Shown here one piece after another: positions 48,291 through 59,894 of a stretch of 64,000 nt of DNA. Positions within the stretch are counted from its first letter, which is position 1. Each line of letters begins with the position of its first letter. The stretch comes from Lingula anatina (Eukaryota > Brachiopoda > Lingulata > Lingulida > Lingulidae), in contig NW_019775521.1 of NCBI RefSeq assembly GCF_001039355.2, positions 249,684-313,683 of the forward strand, written 5' to 3'. The notes beneath the pieces are model-generated. The model was given only the letters and a program-made list of their open reading frames with translations. It searched no databases and was not told where the DNA came from. The translations under genes were made by a program, and so were the position numbers.

Positions 48291-49494
48291 ATGAAGTTTT
48301 TTATCCTAGTTGCTTTGGTTGCCGTGGCAACGGCTAAACCAGCTGAGAACTCCATTGAGCGTCTTGGTGAGTAGACTTTATTTTTTATGTTGGTCCTTTA
48401 AATAATAAAATCAATTATTTCACTTGGTGTCGAAAAATTTCTCCAGATAATTTGAATAATTACTTACGAACAAATCACTTAATAGCCATTTTGAGATATG
48501 GTTCACGGAAAAACTCCCAACTTGGGAAACGACGAGTCTAAATGAAAGAACAGTATTTGAAAGTCAGAAAAAATTGTATTCACCAATCACTTTCCTCATA
48601 CAATTAACCCACTTGTCTTTGCATTACATAAAGGAAAATTGTTTTCTTTTTGTTTCCACGTTCTGGTTCTTTTTTTTTTAATTTTTTATTTTATTTATTC
48701 TGTTCCTTATAAACTATTCAGGAATATATCCGTTTTGTTTTTAATTTAAACGTAAATATTAGCAAAAAAAGAACTTATAAAAAGATAATTTTTTTAGATA
48801 TTTTCCCCTGATAATTTGATTAATAACTTACGAACAAATAACTAAATAGCTGTTTTAGGATATGGTTCAAGGAAAACAGACGAGTCTAAATAAAAGAACA
48901 GTATTTGAAAGTCAGAAAATTTTGTATTCACCAATCACTTTCCTCATACAGTTAACCCACTTTTCTTTGCACTACAAAAAAGAAAGTTGTTTTCTTTTAG
49001 TTACCACGTTCTGGAGTTTTCTTTATTAATTTATTTGATTTATTATCTTCCTCATAAACTATTCATGAATATACAGTATATCCGTTTTGTTTTTAATTTA
49101 AACGCAATATTAGCAAAAAAAAAAAAATTAAAAGATAAGTTTATTTTTTTAAATATGTATGCTTGCTTTCTTTGCAGCCCGCTCTCTGGCTGAAGATGAG
49201 GTTATGAAGAGGGGTGTCATCGATGGTGTACTTCAAGCCATCTGCGTCCCTGTCATAGACACCGTGATCGGTCTGACCAATGGTACATGTGCCATAGTGT
49301 CCGCTACAGCCGACAGCACCTGCATACAGTTTGCTGAGAAGTACCTTGGCGGCTTCCTGTCTGGTCTGTTCTCTAAACCTGTTGCAGACATGTGCCAAAA
49401 CTTGGCCAATCTCGTCATCATCGAGTGCGACAAAGGAACCGTGCAAAACTACGCCGGCGGTGTATGCGCCACACTTGCCAGCAAATTCGGCTAA
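48291..49494 (+). CDS. Array gene G5: secreted six-cysteine prepropeptide
   Basis: Coding exons 48291-48366 (donor gtgagt) and 49178-49494 (acceptor tttgcag) join in phase 1 to give 130 aa. Signal peptide MKFFILVALVAVATA, pro-segment ending EDEVMKR, six cysteines at the usual spacing, end KFG. Closest to G3: the exon 3 coding sequence differs at few positions and the 3' flank to about 49800 is almost the same. Intron 2 is about 810 bp, twice the usual size, because a block of about 365 bp is duplicated in tandem inside it (about 48436-48790 and 48800-49130). The aataaa signal is near 49525. Confidence 0.85.
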
Positions 49495-49973
49495 ATGAAC
49501 TTTTTGTAAATTTTCTGAGCCAAAAATAAATGGACGAAATACAAAAAGAAATATATCGATGGTTTGCACAACTTACACATAGTAATCAATGTGTGTGTGT
49601 GTATGTGTTTGTGTGCGCGTGAAAGAAAGAGAAAGAGAGAGAGAGATGATTTTAATTATTTCATTATATATTATTTGTGGTCCGGAAAAATTTTAGGAGG
49701 TCCATTCAGATAATATTTTATGCAAACGTAAAGTTTAAATATTTCTAGCGATAAAAGGGATCTGGTTCTCAGGTTAGTAAATAAAATTCTTATCATTTAT
49801 TCTATCGTCATTTGGACTCTAGAGTTTGGCATATACGTAGTATCTATCGTTGGAAATACGAAAATAATAATGCATTGCAGGTGCACTGCAGTTGGCCCAA
49901 CAGTATTTTCATTTTTCAATTCCAGTGCTTCAAGGATTTTGTGTTCAATCGGTTAAAATATAATTTTCAACAG

Positions 49974-50041
49974 GTTTGTTCTGCACATTCCGCTACTGTA
50001 AAGGTTTTGATCCAAGTTACTTAGGTTACCATGGCAACCGT
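49974..50041 (+). pseudogene. Solo exon 2 relic, start codon lost
   Basis: A perfect acceptor context (ttttcaacag) and the usual 5' UTR (gtttgttctgcacattccg) are followed by GTA in place of ATG, then recognisable signal-peptide codons interrupted by an in-frame stop (ttacttagg). The sequence then changes to unrelated spacer. Confidence 0.7.
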
Positions 50042-51795
50042 GGCATTGCCGCTTATCAACGTTTGTCGGCTGGACGATAACGCACCGGCAACAATAACCG
50101 GTGACAAAACGCACCATACGTTTTAATGTTCAATAAGCTTTTCACCAGTTTCTTTTATATAAATGACTTATGGAGACCTTAGTGTAAAAATAAAATAAAA
50201 TGAATAAATAAATAAATAAACACTTATATTAACATTTGTTTTTTAACCATCGTATTGGTTTAGGTACCTTTTAACCGTACGCATCCAATTGGCGCTGTGT
50301 CAAAGTCATAATAACTCTTCGTTTTGGCCAAAAATTGGAATTTCCTGGCGTAAACGGCAATTTTCCCGTACTTACCAATGGTCAACGACAGTGACAAGCA
50401 CAGTTTTTAGTTTTACTACAATAACAGCCGTTTTAGTGGTGAAATGCAGTATAATATATTTTCCTGTGCTGTTTAGAATGTATTTCTTGCGGAAGTTTGA
50501 ATCTCAAAGGAAGAGTTATAATTGCTTTAAATGTACAATTTATGGGCATATCCCTTGTAGGAAACAGTACACGTCAACAAAGGGAAGTATATTGAAACGT
50601 TTTTGAGAGCTGAAACTCCTTTATCTCCTAAAAGATTATAAACAATTATTTGGAAAAGCATGAATATATCAAAGCAAGCAGTCCTCGCCATGGTGAAAAC
50701 CAAACCATGTAGGCCTATATACATGTAGACGCAGCATTATATACAAATTTCAGTCTTATTAATCCAGTATAATAGAGTAGTCATCCAATTAAAAGCATTA
50801 TTGTTTCTGTTTTAGAAAACTGTCTAGAATAAAAAAACTATTTACTAGCACCAGTATGTTTGATGATGACTACAACATTAGTCTAAAAGTCATAGCAATG
50901 ACAACTCTTTATTTTGGCGGGAACGTGCCATAAAACGGATTTTACTGGGGAAGATCAATTTCCTAAATGTTCCAATGGTTTTTGACATTCAAAATAGCTA
51001 GGTAACTTTTTTAAGTGAGAGATTGTTACAAAGTGTGGCCATCTATGAAGTTCAGGGATGTCTGATGGCAAGCGCAAATTCTATGATAATTTCGAAAACT
51101 TGTTTTCAGTGATAAATTGGAATGACTTATATTTCTGTGTTGCTCACAATGTATTGATTGTGAAATTTTAACACATATATGAGTTGTTATCCACTTAATT
51201 CCGAGCATAAGTCCATTTTTGTGAAAATTACTGTTCTGCATGTCTGGGCAGTTAAAAAGTGGTCTGTGCATTTGACCTCAAAGTGACCTCGCTGAACATG
51301 CAGGTAACAACTTGATATCGGGGGCCTTTAAATTAGTATGCAAAAATTAAAGTACAATAATTTTGTTACAGTGCTTCAGCAGACCATATGGCCAGGGTGT
51401 AGGTAACAACAGTCTGGTGGTGCGTGAATCCTACAACGTCAGTGAATCAGTTTGTCGCGCACATGCCAAAATAGATAAATCCACACCGCCCACAAATGGC
51501 CGTTTGGTGATACGGCACGTGACAGCATTTGTACAAAGTCTGCAAAGCCATGCTGTAGTAGATGGTGCCACCATGCTAATCACCTCATTTGCTTTCTGTG
51601 TTCCATTCAGCATGTTTACACGTTGCTGTAGATAAGGATCTGTTATCTTCCGTATGAAATCGTTTTTCACAATACTGGTTTCTAAAAAGGTTTTCTCCAG
51701 TGTGTGTCCTCTCAGGCTGCCTACAGTTATTTATATGAATCTTTCTTCACAGTACTTACAGTTTTAAAAACAGTTTTCCCGAGTGTGAGTCATTG

Positions 51796-51830
51796 GCTGA
51801 ACCAGCTGAGAATTCCATCCCGTGTCTTGG
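51796..51830 (+). pseudogene. Exon 2 relic of a B-type gene
   Basis: The end of exon 2 (gaaccagctgagaattccat, cgtgtcttg and a gtaagt donor) is preserved, preceded by gtgagtcattggct. It is homologous to 42150-42185. Confidence 0.6.
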
Positions 51831-52203
51831 TAAGTAGAACTAACTTTTTAAAGTTGGTCTTTAAAATAATATAACCAGTTATGACATGTGAGGTGAAGGC
51901 CCTTTCAGGATTTCTTATTTGATCAAATAAATAGATAAAGAATTTAAATGGTGTCATCAACAATCTCTTGTTATAACTCCAAAGATACCTTAAAATGGTA
52001 AAATTTCTCGTCGTTTTTTGGTAAGATGATGCACTTTTTTAAAATCTTTTGGTATTGTTTACTAAGGCAGTATTGGTTAGAACTGGGTAGAAAAATGGTT
52101 TATACATGTGAAGATTTTATTGGCAGTTAGGGTGAAAAGATAAAGCGTTAACTCTGAATACCTGTCTTTTCTGCTTTCGTGACGATTAACAGCAAAGGTA
52201 TCC

Positions 52204-52246
<43 letters not shown>

Positions 52247-52455
52247 CACTTTGTCACACTTCACAGACATAATATCTTTATTTAATCTTGTTGTTAAATT
52301 CTAAGTAAGCATCATGCGTGTGTTCGTTTCTCTGATAAATCTTACATTGATAATGATACGAACATTTGATTTTATAACTCACTAAGTAAATTCGCCCATT
52401 TGTCACTTTATAAGTAATTTTGAGAATGCATTGACTCTTATATTGATAAGAACGA

Positions 52456-52629
52456 CACAAACAGAACGTGAGGTTAGGAAATCCCATTCAAACACGTCGA
52501 ATCGTGCCGAATAGGATCCCCAGGCGCATGAGCATGTGCTCGCTGACCCTTTATATAGTTACATCTGACGGCATACTGCGCACTTCGTCAAATTCAGTCA
52601 AATACGGCATTCATCAGAGCTTTTTCAAG
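52456..52629 (+). promoter_or_regulatory. Promoter and non-coding exon 1 of G6
   Basis: Array promoter block, more diverged upstream (ggcgcatgagcatgtgctc); TATA box tttatatag at 52550-52558. Exon 1 probably ends at 52629 (ttcaag|gtttgg). Confidence 0.65.
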
Positions 52630-52868
52630 GTTTGGTTTTTGCTTTTTCTTGTAGTAAAAAGTGTTATTATGATTTATTGCCTTTAGTTATTGGAACCAAT
52701 AACGACGTACATTTTGTATTTTACCTCTGTGATAAGACCTACCAAAATTATGATTTGTAAAGCAAAACAAAAACAAACACAAATTAATTCTATGTCTGCA
52801 AGGATTTTGTGTTCAACCGGCTATTATATCATTTTTTTCAACAGGTTTGTTCTGAACACTCCATTACC

Positions 52869-55800
52869 ATGAAGATTTTGATCCTAGTTACTTTGATTGC
52901 CGTGACAACGGCTAAACCAGCTGAGAACTCCATTCAGCGTCTTGGTAAGTTTTAAAAGTTGGTATTTAATAAAATTAAATTCAGTTGGTGTCATCAACAA
53001 TTTGCTCTTGCTTATTTCAAGAACAATTTAAAAACGAGTCTCTAAATAGCCCTTTAATGTGATGGCTTACGAAAAATATTTTGGAAACGTGGGGTCTCAA
53101 TAAAGGAAAAGTACTTTAAAATTTAGACAAAATTATATTCATCAATTACTTTCCTCCAACAATTAATTCATTTTTCTTTGCACGACAAAAAAGAAAGTGT
53201 TTTGTGTGTGTGTGTGTGTGTGCGGGGGGGGGGGGGGCATGTTCCGGTGTGACGGAACTGAGAGTCCGGTGTGATACAGAGTCCGGGACTGTCAGATTCA
53301 GAAACCAGGGGTCCTCCGGACCCCTGGTTTCTGAATCTGACAGTCTGCTTTGAAATACAGGGTCCATCCGGACCCTGAATAATCTTAATATAGAGTGTCC
53401 CCCGGACTCTCTGTTATACCGGACCCTACGTTCCGTTACAGCTATGGCGAAACAGTGAGTCCGGAAGTCCGATAATAAATGAGAATATAATGTATTTTTG
53501 TCTTCTAGTTATAATTTATCCGTGTCTATAGGTTAAAAAAATAAGCTTTAACTATTAAGCCGATGAATTTCTGAGTGGTTGGCACAGCGACCTCATGGAT
53601 GAGTGGAACAGCGTCAGGTAATAATGGGCAATGTAAGTAGAGTACAGGTTTTCCTTGTGTTTCGTGTTCGATCCCTACACCTACTTTAAATTATTATTAT
53701 TTGTTTATTTCGTTACCAGTGCAATTTTACAATTTTTAATAATAAAACCATCACATTTTTTATTTAAACTCTGACAAAGGAACGAATGTTTATAATGGGA
53801 AAGTCAATTTTACCAAAGGTATGGTGAAAATGAACACTTTTATGACACGGTAGATTGATGGTAATATCACAGCAAAAATACCCTTAACCAAAATGGAATA
53901 GACAAATAAATGTAACTGAAAACATGTCATCGAGCACGTGTATATATACCCCCGAGCACGCCGTTATCTTTCGCCTGAAGTCACGATGGACATTGGAGCT
54001 GTAATAGAGATATAATAAATTTCCTGAGATGCGTGCTGTACCTAAAAACCTGCATCACGTCAGAGAGTTGCACAATATACAGGCAGGCTAGCTGACTAGA
54101 AGACTTCCACCTAATTACTTTTATAACTACAAATAGATTGTAAATTTAGTGCCTTTTTAGATAGTTTTTCATATTTTTTTTTTAATCAACTGAACCAGGA
54201 TACTCATAAAATTTTGTTTTGCACTCAAACCATATACAATAATACAAACATTATCATGAGCAAATATTACACTTTCGTGAATGAAAATTGCATCATAGAA
54301 ATACAAGTAAACGTGGCATTTGTACTAATACACAAGCAGGAAAAGATGTGTTGATACAGCGCACTAGTAAACATATTACATCTGTATTTATACACAAGCA
54401 GGAAAAGACATATGTTGATGCAGCACACAAGTAAACATATGTCATTTGTACTTAGACATAAGCAGGAAAAGACATGTTGATGCAGAACAACGTAACATAT
54501 GACATTTGTATTTATGCACAAGCAGGAAAAGACATGTTGATGCAGCACACAAGACAACATTTAGCCTGACTTGCCACGAAAACGGTTACAGTCATTTTAT
54601 CAGTAATATAGCAATTCCAATTACTATTGTCGTCTGCTTGGTTACTGCAGTTAGTATCATCAGCGATTTTCATAAATCAAGCCCCACATCCGAATCTGCT
54701 CTCTGACAACTCATACTAGCCAAAGGTACATCATCTTTGAAGTTATCGGAGTATCAAAATCTATCAAGGACTCTTCCCCGAAGTCTGAATTTTCTTACAA
54801 ATCTAAAATATTTCTCAACCCATAACTTCTGCTGACTTCTCGCCGCCATTATGATTTCATAGCACCTCGACAATGATTGAAATAAATCGCTTTTTCATTA
54901 TCTAATTCTCGCTACACGTCTTTCAAAAGCCGGTGGTAAACAAAAAACTAACATTAAGTTAGTCTTGTGATAGAAGCATGAATTGTTACAAATGACAGGG
55001 GACAGTACAAGCATGTAAACACAGAAACCGCGTATATGCGGTTCCCGGCACTGAGGACTTTTTAAAATGAACCGCATATGTGCGGTTCCCGGCGCTATGG
55101 GGTTAAGGTACTTCACATCGTTTGAAGTCAACATCTATAACATAAACGCGTATATAACGCAGTTTTACTCCATTATGGGTTATACTTGTTGATAAATAGT
55201 GTTATAATATTGTATTATAATATGATCATTTTTCTATTAAACATATGCTTTAATAGAAAAATTCTATATTACAGAACACTACCAGAAGACGACGAAGATT
55301 AACCATAGCCATCTACGAGTGGAATAAAAGAAAATTAACACAAGTCGGATTGAATCAAATTGATTGTCATTCTTTCTTTGTATTTGTTTACATATTGTTT
55401 ATTTTTTCCATTTTCCATTCTTAACATGTAAAAAAAAATAACGAACGTTTATTTTCTTCTTATTATTCAAAAATACATTCAAAACCAATAATTAAGTCTC
55501 AAGTGATCGAGTGGGGACAATAACAACGATCATTATGAAAGGACTCGGAATTTCAAAGCGGTCCCTCCATTTTAAAAATGGCGGTCCAGGGTCCCTACGT
55601 TTCAAAATGCAGTGTCCCCCGGACACTAGGAATCGGAACTTAGTGTCTTGCGGACTGTCAGTTTTAAATCATAGCGTCCGCCGGACCGTAAAAGGGTAGG
55701 ACTCTCCGTTTCGTTACACCGGCGTTTTTTTTTTTTCTTATTTTGTCTTCCTCATAAACTATTCAGGAGTACACCTGTTTTTTTTTTCTTTTTTATCAAA

Positions 55801-56550
55801 CGTAAATATGATCACAATCTAAGCGAAAATGACTTTTATGTCTCCTCCATCTCAGTGTACCACAAACTTTTATAGTCTCATTCATAGCAAGAAAGAAGGT
55901 AACAAGGAATATTGTTTGTTCGTGATTTGGCCAAACCAGGCCGCTTTTATCATATAACCCCTCTATCCTAATCGTTTTAACAATAATAACGATGTAGCAA
56001 ATTGTTGCCTGTATTAAATGTTATGGCCTTAGGGATAAAAATTATATATCAAATATTCAATGAGACTCACCATCCTAAAAATTATGATGCGACGAGTCAG
56101 CCAAAGTTATTATTTACCAACAATTTTGCGCAAATTTCATTTGTGGGGTTGCAAATCCTTTAAAGATGAAAAGATTTCATGAATTATCACCATAGGTGTG
56201 TGATTTTTTCTTTCGTTTGTTTGTTATTTTCAGTCCGCTCTCTGGCTAAAGATAAGATTATAAAGAGGGGTGTCCTCAGTGACGTAGTTCATGCCTGCTG
56301 CGTCCCTGTCATAGACTCCGTGATCGGTCTGACCAATGTCGGATGTTCCGTATTGTCCTCTACTGCCGAAAGCAAATGCATACAGTGTGTTGACCAGTAC
56401 CTTGGCGGCCTCCTCTCTGGTCTGTTTTCTAAACCTGTTGCATCCATGTGCCAAAACTTGGCCAATCTCGTCATCATCGAGTGCGAGAAAGGAACCGTCC
56501 AAAACTACGCCAGGAATGTATGCGCCAAACTTGCCAACTCAATCGGCTAA
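52869..56550 (+). CDS. Array gene G6: secreted prepropeptide with eight cysteines and a 3.3-kb intron
   Basis: Coding exons 52869-52944 and 56234-56550 would join in phase 1 to give 130 aa. The signal peptide is diverged (MKILILVTLIAVTTA) and the pro-segment reads SLAKDKIIKR, basic instead of acidic but still ending KR. Besides the six family cysteines there are two more, one directly before the first (ACC) and one after the third (KCIQC). Intron 2 is about 3.3 kb, against about 330-810 bp in the other copies, because a foldback-type transposon (about 53243-55719) is inserted. The poly(A) position reads aaaagaaaat, not aataaa. The frame is intact, so it may still be expressed, but acceptor tttcag|TC gives Val instead of Ala at the junction. 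Confidence 0.6.
53574..53700 (+). mobile_element. Possible tRNA-derived SINE fragment
   Basis: An A-box-like tggcacagcga (53580-53590) and a B-box gttcgatcc (53666-53674) lie in order, followed by an ATT-rich tail. The distance between boxes (about 76 bp) is long for a tRNA, so the call is weak. Confidence 0.3.
54308..54556. repeat. Minisatellite, four units of about 60-64 bp
   Basis: Each unit contains gtaaacatat, catttgtattta and caagcaggaaaagacatgtt in the same order, with small differences. It lies inside the transposon at 53243-55719. ORFs across it on the minus strand merely repeat the same peptide and are not genes. Confidence 0.8.
55021..55106. repeat. Pair of hairpin repeats inside the transposon
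   Basis: Two units carry a near-palindromic aaccgc-atatg-cggtt followed by tcccggc, about 45 bp apart. The second ends in tatggggttaagg. Possibly a remnant of another small element. Confidence 0.5.
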
Positions 56551-58630
56551 ACTTTTTTGTAAATTTCCTGACCTAAAAGAAAATGGACGAAAAAAGGAAA
56601 TATATTGATGATTTGTGCAACTTACATTTTTATTTTAATGCGTGTTTATCAGTGTGTGTGTGTTTGTGTGTGTGCTCGCAAGTGAAAGAGAGAGAAAGAG
56701 AGAGAGGATTTAATTATTTCATCTTATATTATTTGTGATCAGAAAAAATATGAGGAGGTCCATTCAGATAATGTTTTATGCATACCTAAAGGTTAAATAT
56801 TACTAGCGATAAAACGTATCTGGTTCTCAAATTAGTAATTAAAACTAGTATCATTTATTTTATCGTCATTTGGACGTTAAAGTTTGGCACATACGCAGTA
56901 TATACCGTTGGAAATACGAACATAATAATGCATTGCAGGTGCGCTGTACATATTTGATCCAACAGTATTTTCATTGCCGCGTACCAGCGTTGGTCAGCTG
57001 GACAATATGACGATAACACAATAAAACAATGGCAACAATAACCGGTGGCAAAACGCAAAATACGTTTAATTGTTCAAATAGCTTTTAACATCTTTCTTTT
57101 ATGTAAATTACTTATTCAGATATTAGTGCAAAAACAAAATTAATTAAATAAATACATATATAAATGAATAAATAAACATTTGTTTTTTTAGCATCGAATT
57201 GGTTAATACACCTTTTAAACGTATGCATCAAACTGGCGCCCTGTTAAATGTACAATTATAGGGCATCTCTCCTGTAAGAAACAGTTCACGTCAACAAAGG
57301 GAAATATATTTAAACGTTTCCCTAATGAGAACTAAAACACGTTTAGCCTCATAAAAGATGCATAAACACTTGTTTAGAAAAGAATGAATTAATCAAAAGC
57401 AAGCAGTGCTCGCCATTGTGAAAACCAAACCATGTAGGCCTATATAAACGCCACATTTCTTACAAATTTCAGTCTTATTAATCCAGTATAATAGAGTAGT
57501 CATCCAATTAAAAGAATTGTTTCTGTTTTAGAAAACTGTCTAGAATAAAAAAACTATTTACAAGCACCAGTATGTTTGATGATGACTACAACATTAGTCT
57601 GAAAGTCATAGCAATGACAACTCTTCATTTTGGCGGGAACGTGCCATAAAACGGATTTTGCTGGGCAAAGGTCAATTTCCTAAATGTTCCAATGGTTAGT
57701 GGATCCGGTCTGACATTCAAAGTAACTAAGTAACTTTTTTAGTAAGAGATTGTTACAACATGTGACAAGCGCAAATTCCATAATAATTTCGAAAACTTTT
57801 TTTCGGTGATAAAATGGGAATGACTTATATTTCTGTGTTGCTTACAATGTATTGATTGTGAAATTTCAAAACACATATGAAGAATTGTTATCCCCTGAAG
57901 CCTGGGCGTACGTCCATTTTTGTGAAAACTGTTACTGGCGTGCGTGCCTGGTCAGTTGAGTTGTCTGACCACTTAATCTCACCATGTCTTTGCTGAACAT
58001 GCGGGTAACAACAGCCCTCCGATGTCAGGAGCTTCTAAAATTGCCTACAAAACTAAAATACAATAATTTTGTGACAGACTCCCAGCAGACCATGTAGATA
58101 GGGTGTAGGAAACAACTGCCCGGGGGTGCTTGAATCCTATTACCTGAGGGAAGCTCTTTATGCATCTTTGTGAAATGATTCATTGTGCACATGCAAAATC
58201 GATTAGTTCACATGGCTCACAAATGACCGCTTGGTGGCACGGCATGTGAGCACATTAGTACAAAGTCTGCAAAGCCATGCTGTTGTAGATGGCGACACTA
58301 TGCTGAATACCACAAATGACCTTTCTCCGTGTTCCAGTCAACATGTTTACAGTTGTTGTAAATAGTGATCTGGTATTTTTCGTATGACATTTTTTTCACA
58401 ATACTGACATTTAAAAGCTTTATGTCCAATGTGTGTCTTCTCAGGCTGTATACATTTATATTGAAATGAGCCTCTCTTCACAGTACTGACACACAAACAG
58501 TTTTTCTCTATTGTGAGTCATTGACTAAACCAGTAGACTTAATTTTTTATATTGGTCCTCGAAAAAATGTAACCGGTTAAGACAAATGAAGTAGCCCTTT
58601 TATGAATAATTAATGTGTGGACCCTAATAT
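56551..58630. other. Spacer after G6
   Basis: It contains GT/GA repeats (about 56652-56705), array spacer shared with the G3 and G5 units (for example 57480-57700 against 50758-50990) and, near 58524-58541, a last scrap of B-type exon 2 (ctaaaccagtagactt). No B-type exon 3 remains. No gene is supported. Confidence 0.6.
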
Positions 58631-58825
58631 TGATAAGAATGACCCGAACAGTCTGTGAGGTTAGGAAATCTCACACAAACGAGGGCAAAATCGTGCCAAA
58701 CCCCATCCCCCGGCGCGTGGGCATGCTAAGGGTGTGCTCGACAGCCCTTTATATAGCTACAACTGACGGCAAACTGCGTACTTCGGCGGAGTCAGTCAAA
58801 TACGGCATTCACCAGAGATTTCAAG
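58631..58825 (+). promoter_or_regulatory. Promoter and non-coding exon 1 of G7
   Basis: Conserved array promoter block; ctaagggtg is inserted between the gcgcgtgggcatg and tgctcg motifs. TATA box tttatatag at 58748-58756. Exon 1 probably ends at 58825 (ttcaag|gtctgt). Confidence 0.7.
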
Positions 58826-59050
58826 GTCTGTTTGTGCTTCTTCTTGCAATGAATAGTGCTATTATGACTACTTATTACCTTCAATAATCGGAAACAATAA
58901 CGACGTACAATTTGTATTTGATCACTGTGATAAGACCTACCAAAATTGAGATTTGTTCAACAAAGACAAATTAATTCTATGACTGCAAGTATTTTTTTAT
59001 TCATTTATTATATCATTTTGCAACAGGTTTGTTCTGCACATTCCGTTACC

Positions 59051-59894
59051 ATGAAGGTTTTGATCCTAGTTGTTTTGGTTGCCGTGGCAACGGCTAAACC
59101 AGCTGAGAACTCCATTGAACGTCTTGGTAGGTAGACTATTTTTTTTATGTTGGTTCTTAAAATAATAAATTCAATGATTTCACTTGGAGGCAACACCAGT
59201 TTTATCTTAACAATTTCAATAACATCAAAAACCAAGCTTTAAGTGTCTTACGAAAGAAACTCAACTTTGGAAACGAGGGGTCTCAGGAAAGGAATGGTAT
59301 TTGAAAAGTCAGAAAATTTTGTTTTCTTCAAAAATTTTCATCCAATAATTTTTCCACTTTTCGTTGCATTATGATAAATGAAAGTTTTTTTCCGACATAT
59401 TCTGGTGTTTTTTTAATTTATCCTTTTTTCTCTACTTCATAAACTGTTCACGAATGCAACTGGTTTGTTTTTATTCAAACGTAAATTTGAAAACATTTTA
59501 GCAAAAATTAGTTTTAAGATAAGGAAATTATATTGAAAACCATCATGGCTGTTTGCTCGCTTGTTTTGCAGCACGATCTCTGGCTGAAGATGAGGTTATG
59601 AAGAGGAGTATAGTCAGTGACGCACTTCAAGCCATCTGCGTCCCCGCTATTGACTCCGTGATCGGTCTGATCAATGGCGGCTGTGCCGTAGTGTCCTCTT
59701 CTGCCGAAAGCGCATGCGAACAGTTTGCTGACCAGTACCTTGGCAACCTCCTCTCTGGTCTGTTCTCTAAACCTGTTGCATCCATGTGCCAAAACTTGGC
59801 CAAACTCGTCGTCGTTGAGTGCGAGAAAGGAACCGTGCAAAACCTCGCCAACAGTGTATGCGCCAAACTAGCCGACTTACCTATAATCGGCTAA
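59051..59894 (+). CDS. Array gene G7: secreted six-cysteine prepropeptide
   Basis: Coding exons 59051-59126 (donor gtaggt) and 59572-59894 (acceptor tttgcag|CA) join in phase 1 to give 132 aa. Signal peptide MKVLILVVLVAVATA, pro-segment ending EDEVMKR, mature part beginning SIVSDALQ rather than with Gly. Six cysteines at the usual spacing (14, 10, 23, 10, 12). The C-terminus is DLPIIG, as in G8, two residues longer than in G3. The aataaa signal is near 59926. G7 and G8 also share their 3' flanks, so they form the youngest pair on this side. Confidence 0.85.

Larger units (their letters stand above)
49495..52455. other. Spacer after G5 with exon 2 relics and B-type 3' UTR remnant
   Basis: It contains GT/GA repeats (about 49590-49646), exon 2 relics at 49974-50041 and 51796-51830, and at about 52088-52200 a B-type 3' UTR remnant (gaagattttattggcagtta) followed by (GA)n to about 52241. 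The B exon 3 itself is gone in this unit. No gene is supported. Confidence 0.6.
53243..55719. mobile_element. Foldback-type DNA transposon in intron 2 of G6
   Basis: The outer ends form an imperfect inverted repeat: ccggtgtgacggaactgaga at the left, and inverted at the right ccggtgtaacgaaacggaga. Both end regions (53243-53470 and 55545-55719) are packed with gtcc/ggac inverted motifs, including a perfect hairpin at 53287-53345 with 28-bp arms. The neighbouring intron sequence (catgtt | cgttttt) is continuous in sister genes, which confirms an insertion. The AT-rich core has no transposase frame, so it is non-autonomous. It contains a SINE-like stretch, a 60-bp minisatellite and a small hairpin repeat. 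Confidence 0.75.

Noticed and set aside
54308-54556. CRISPR-like regular repeats
   Set aside because: The units are contiguous diverged tandem repeats without unique spacers, and the genome is eukaryotic.
54264-54560. Minus-strand ORF with repeated Cys/His-rich peptide
   Set aside because: It is a translation of a 60-bp minisatellite inside a transposon.
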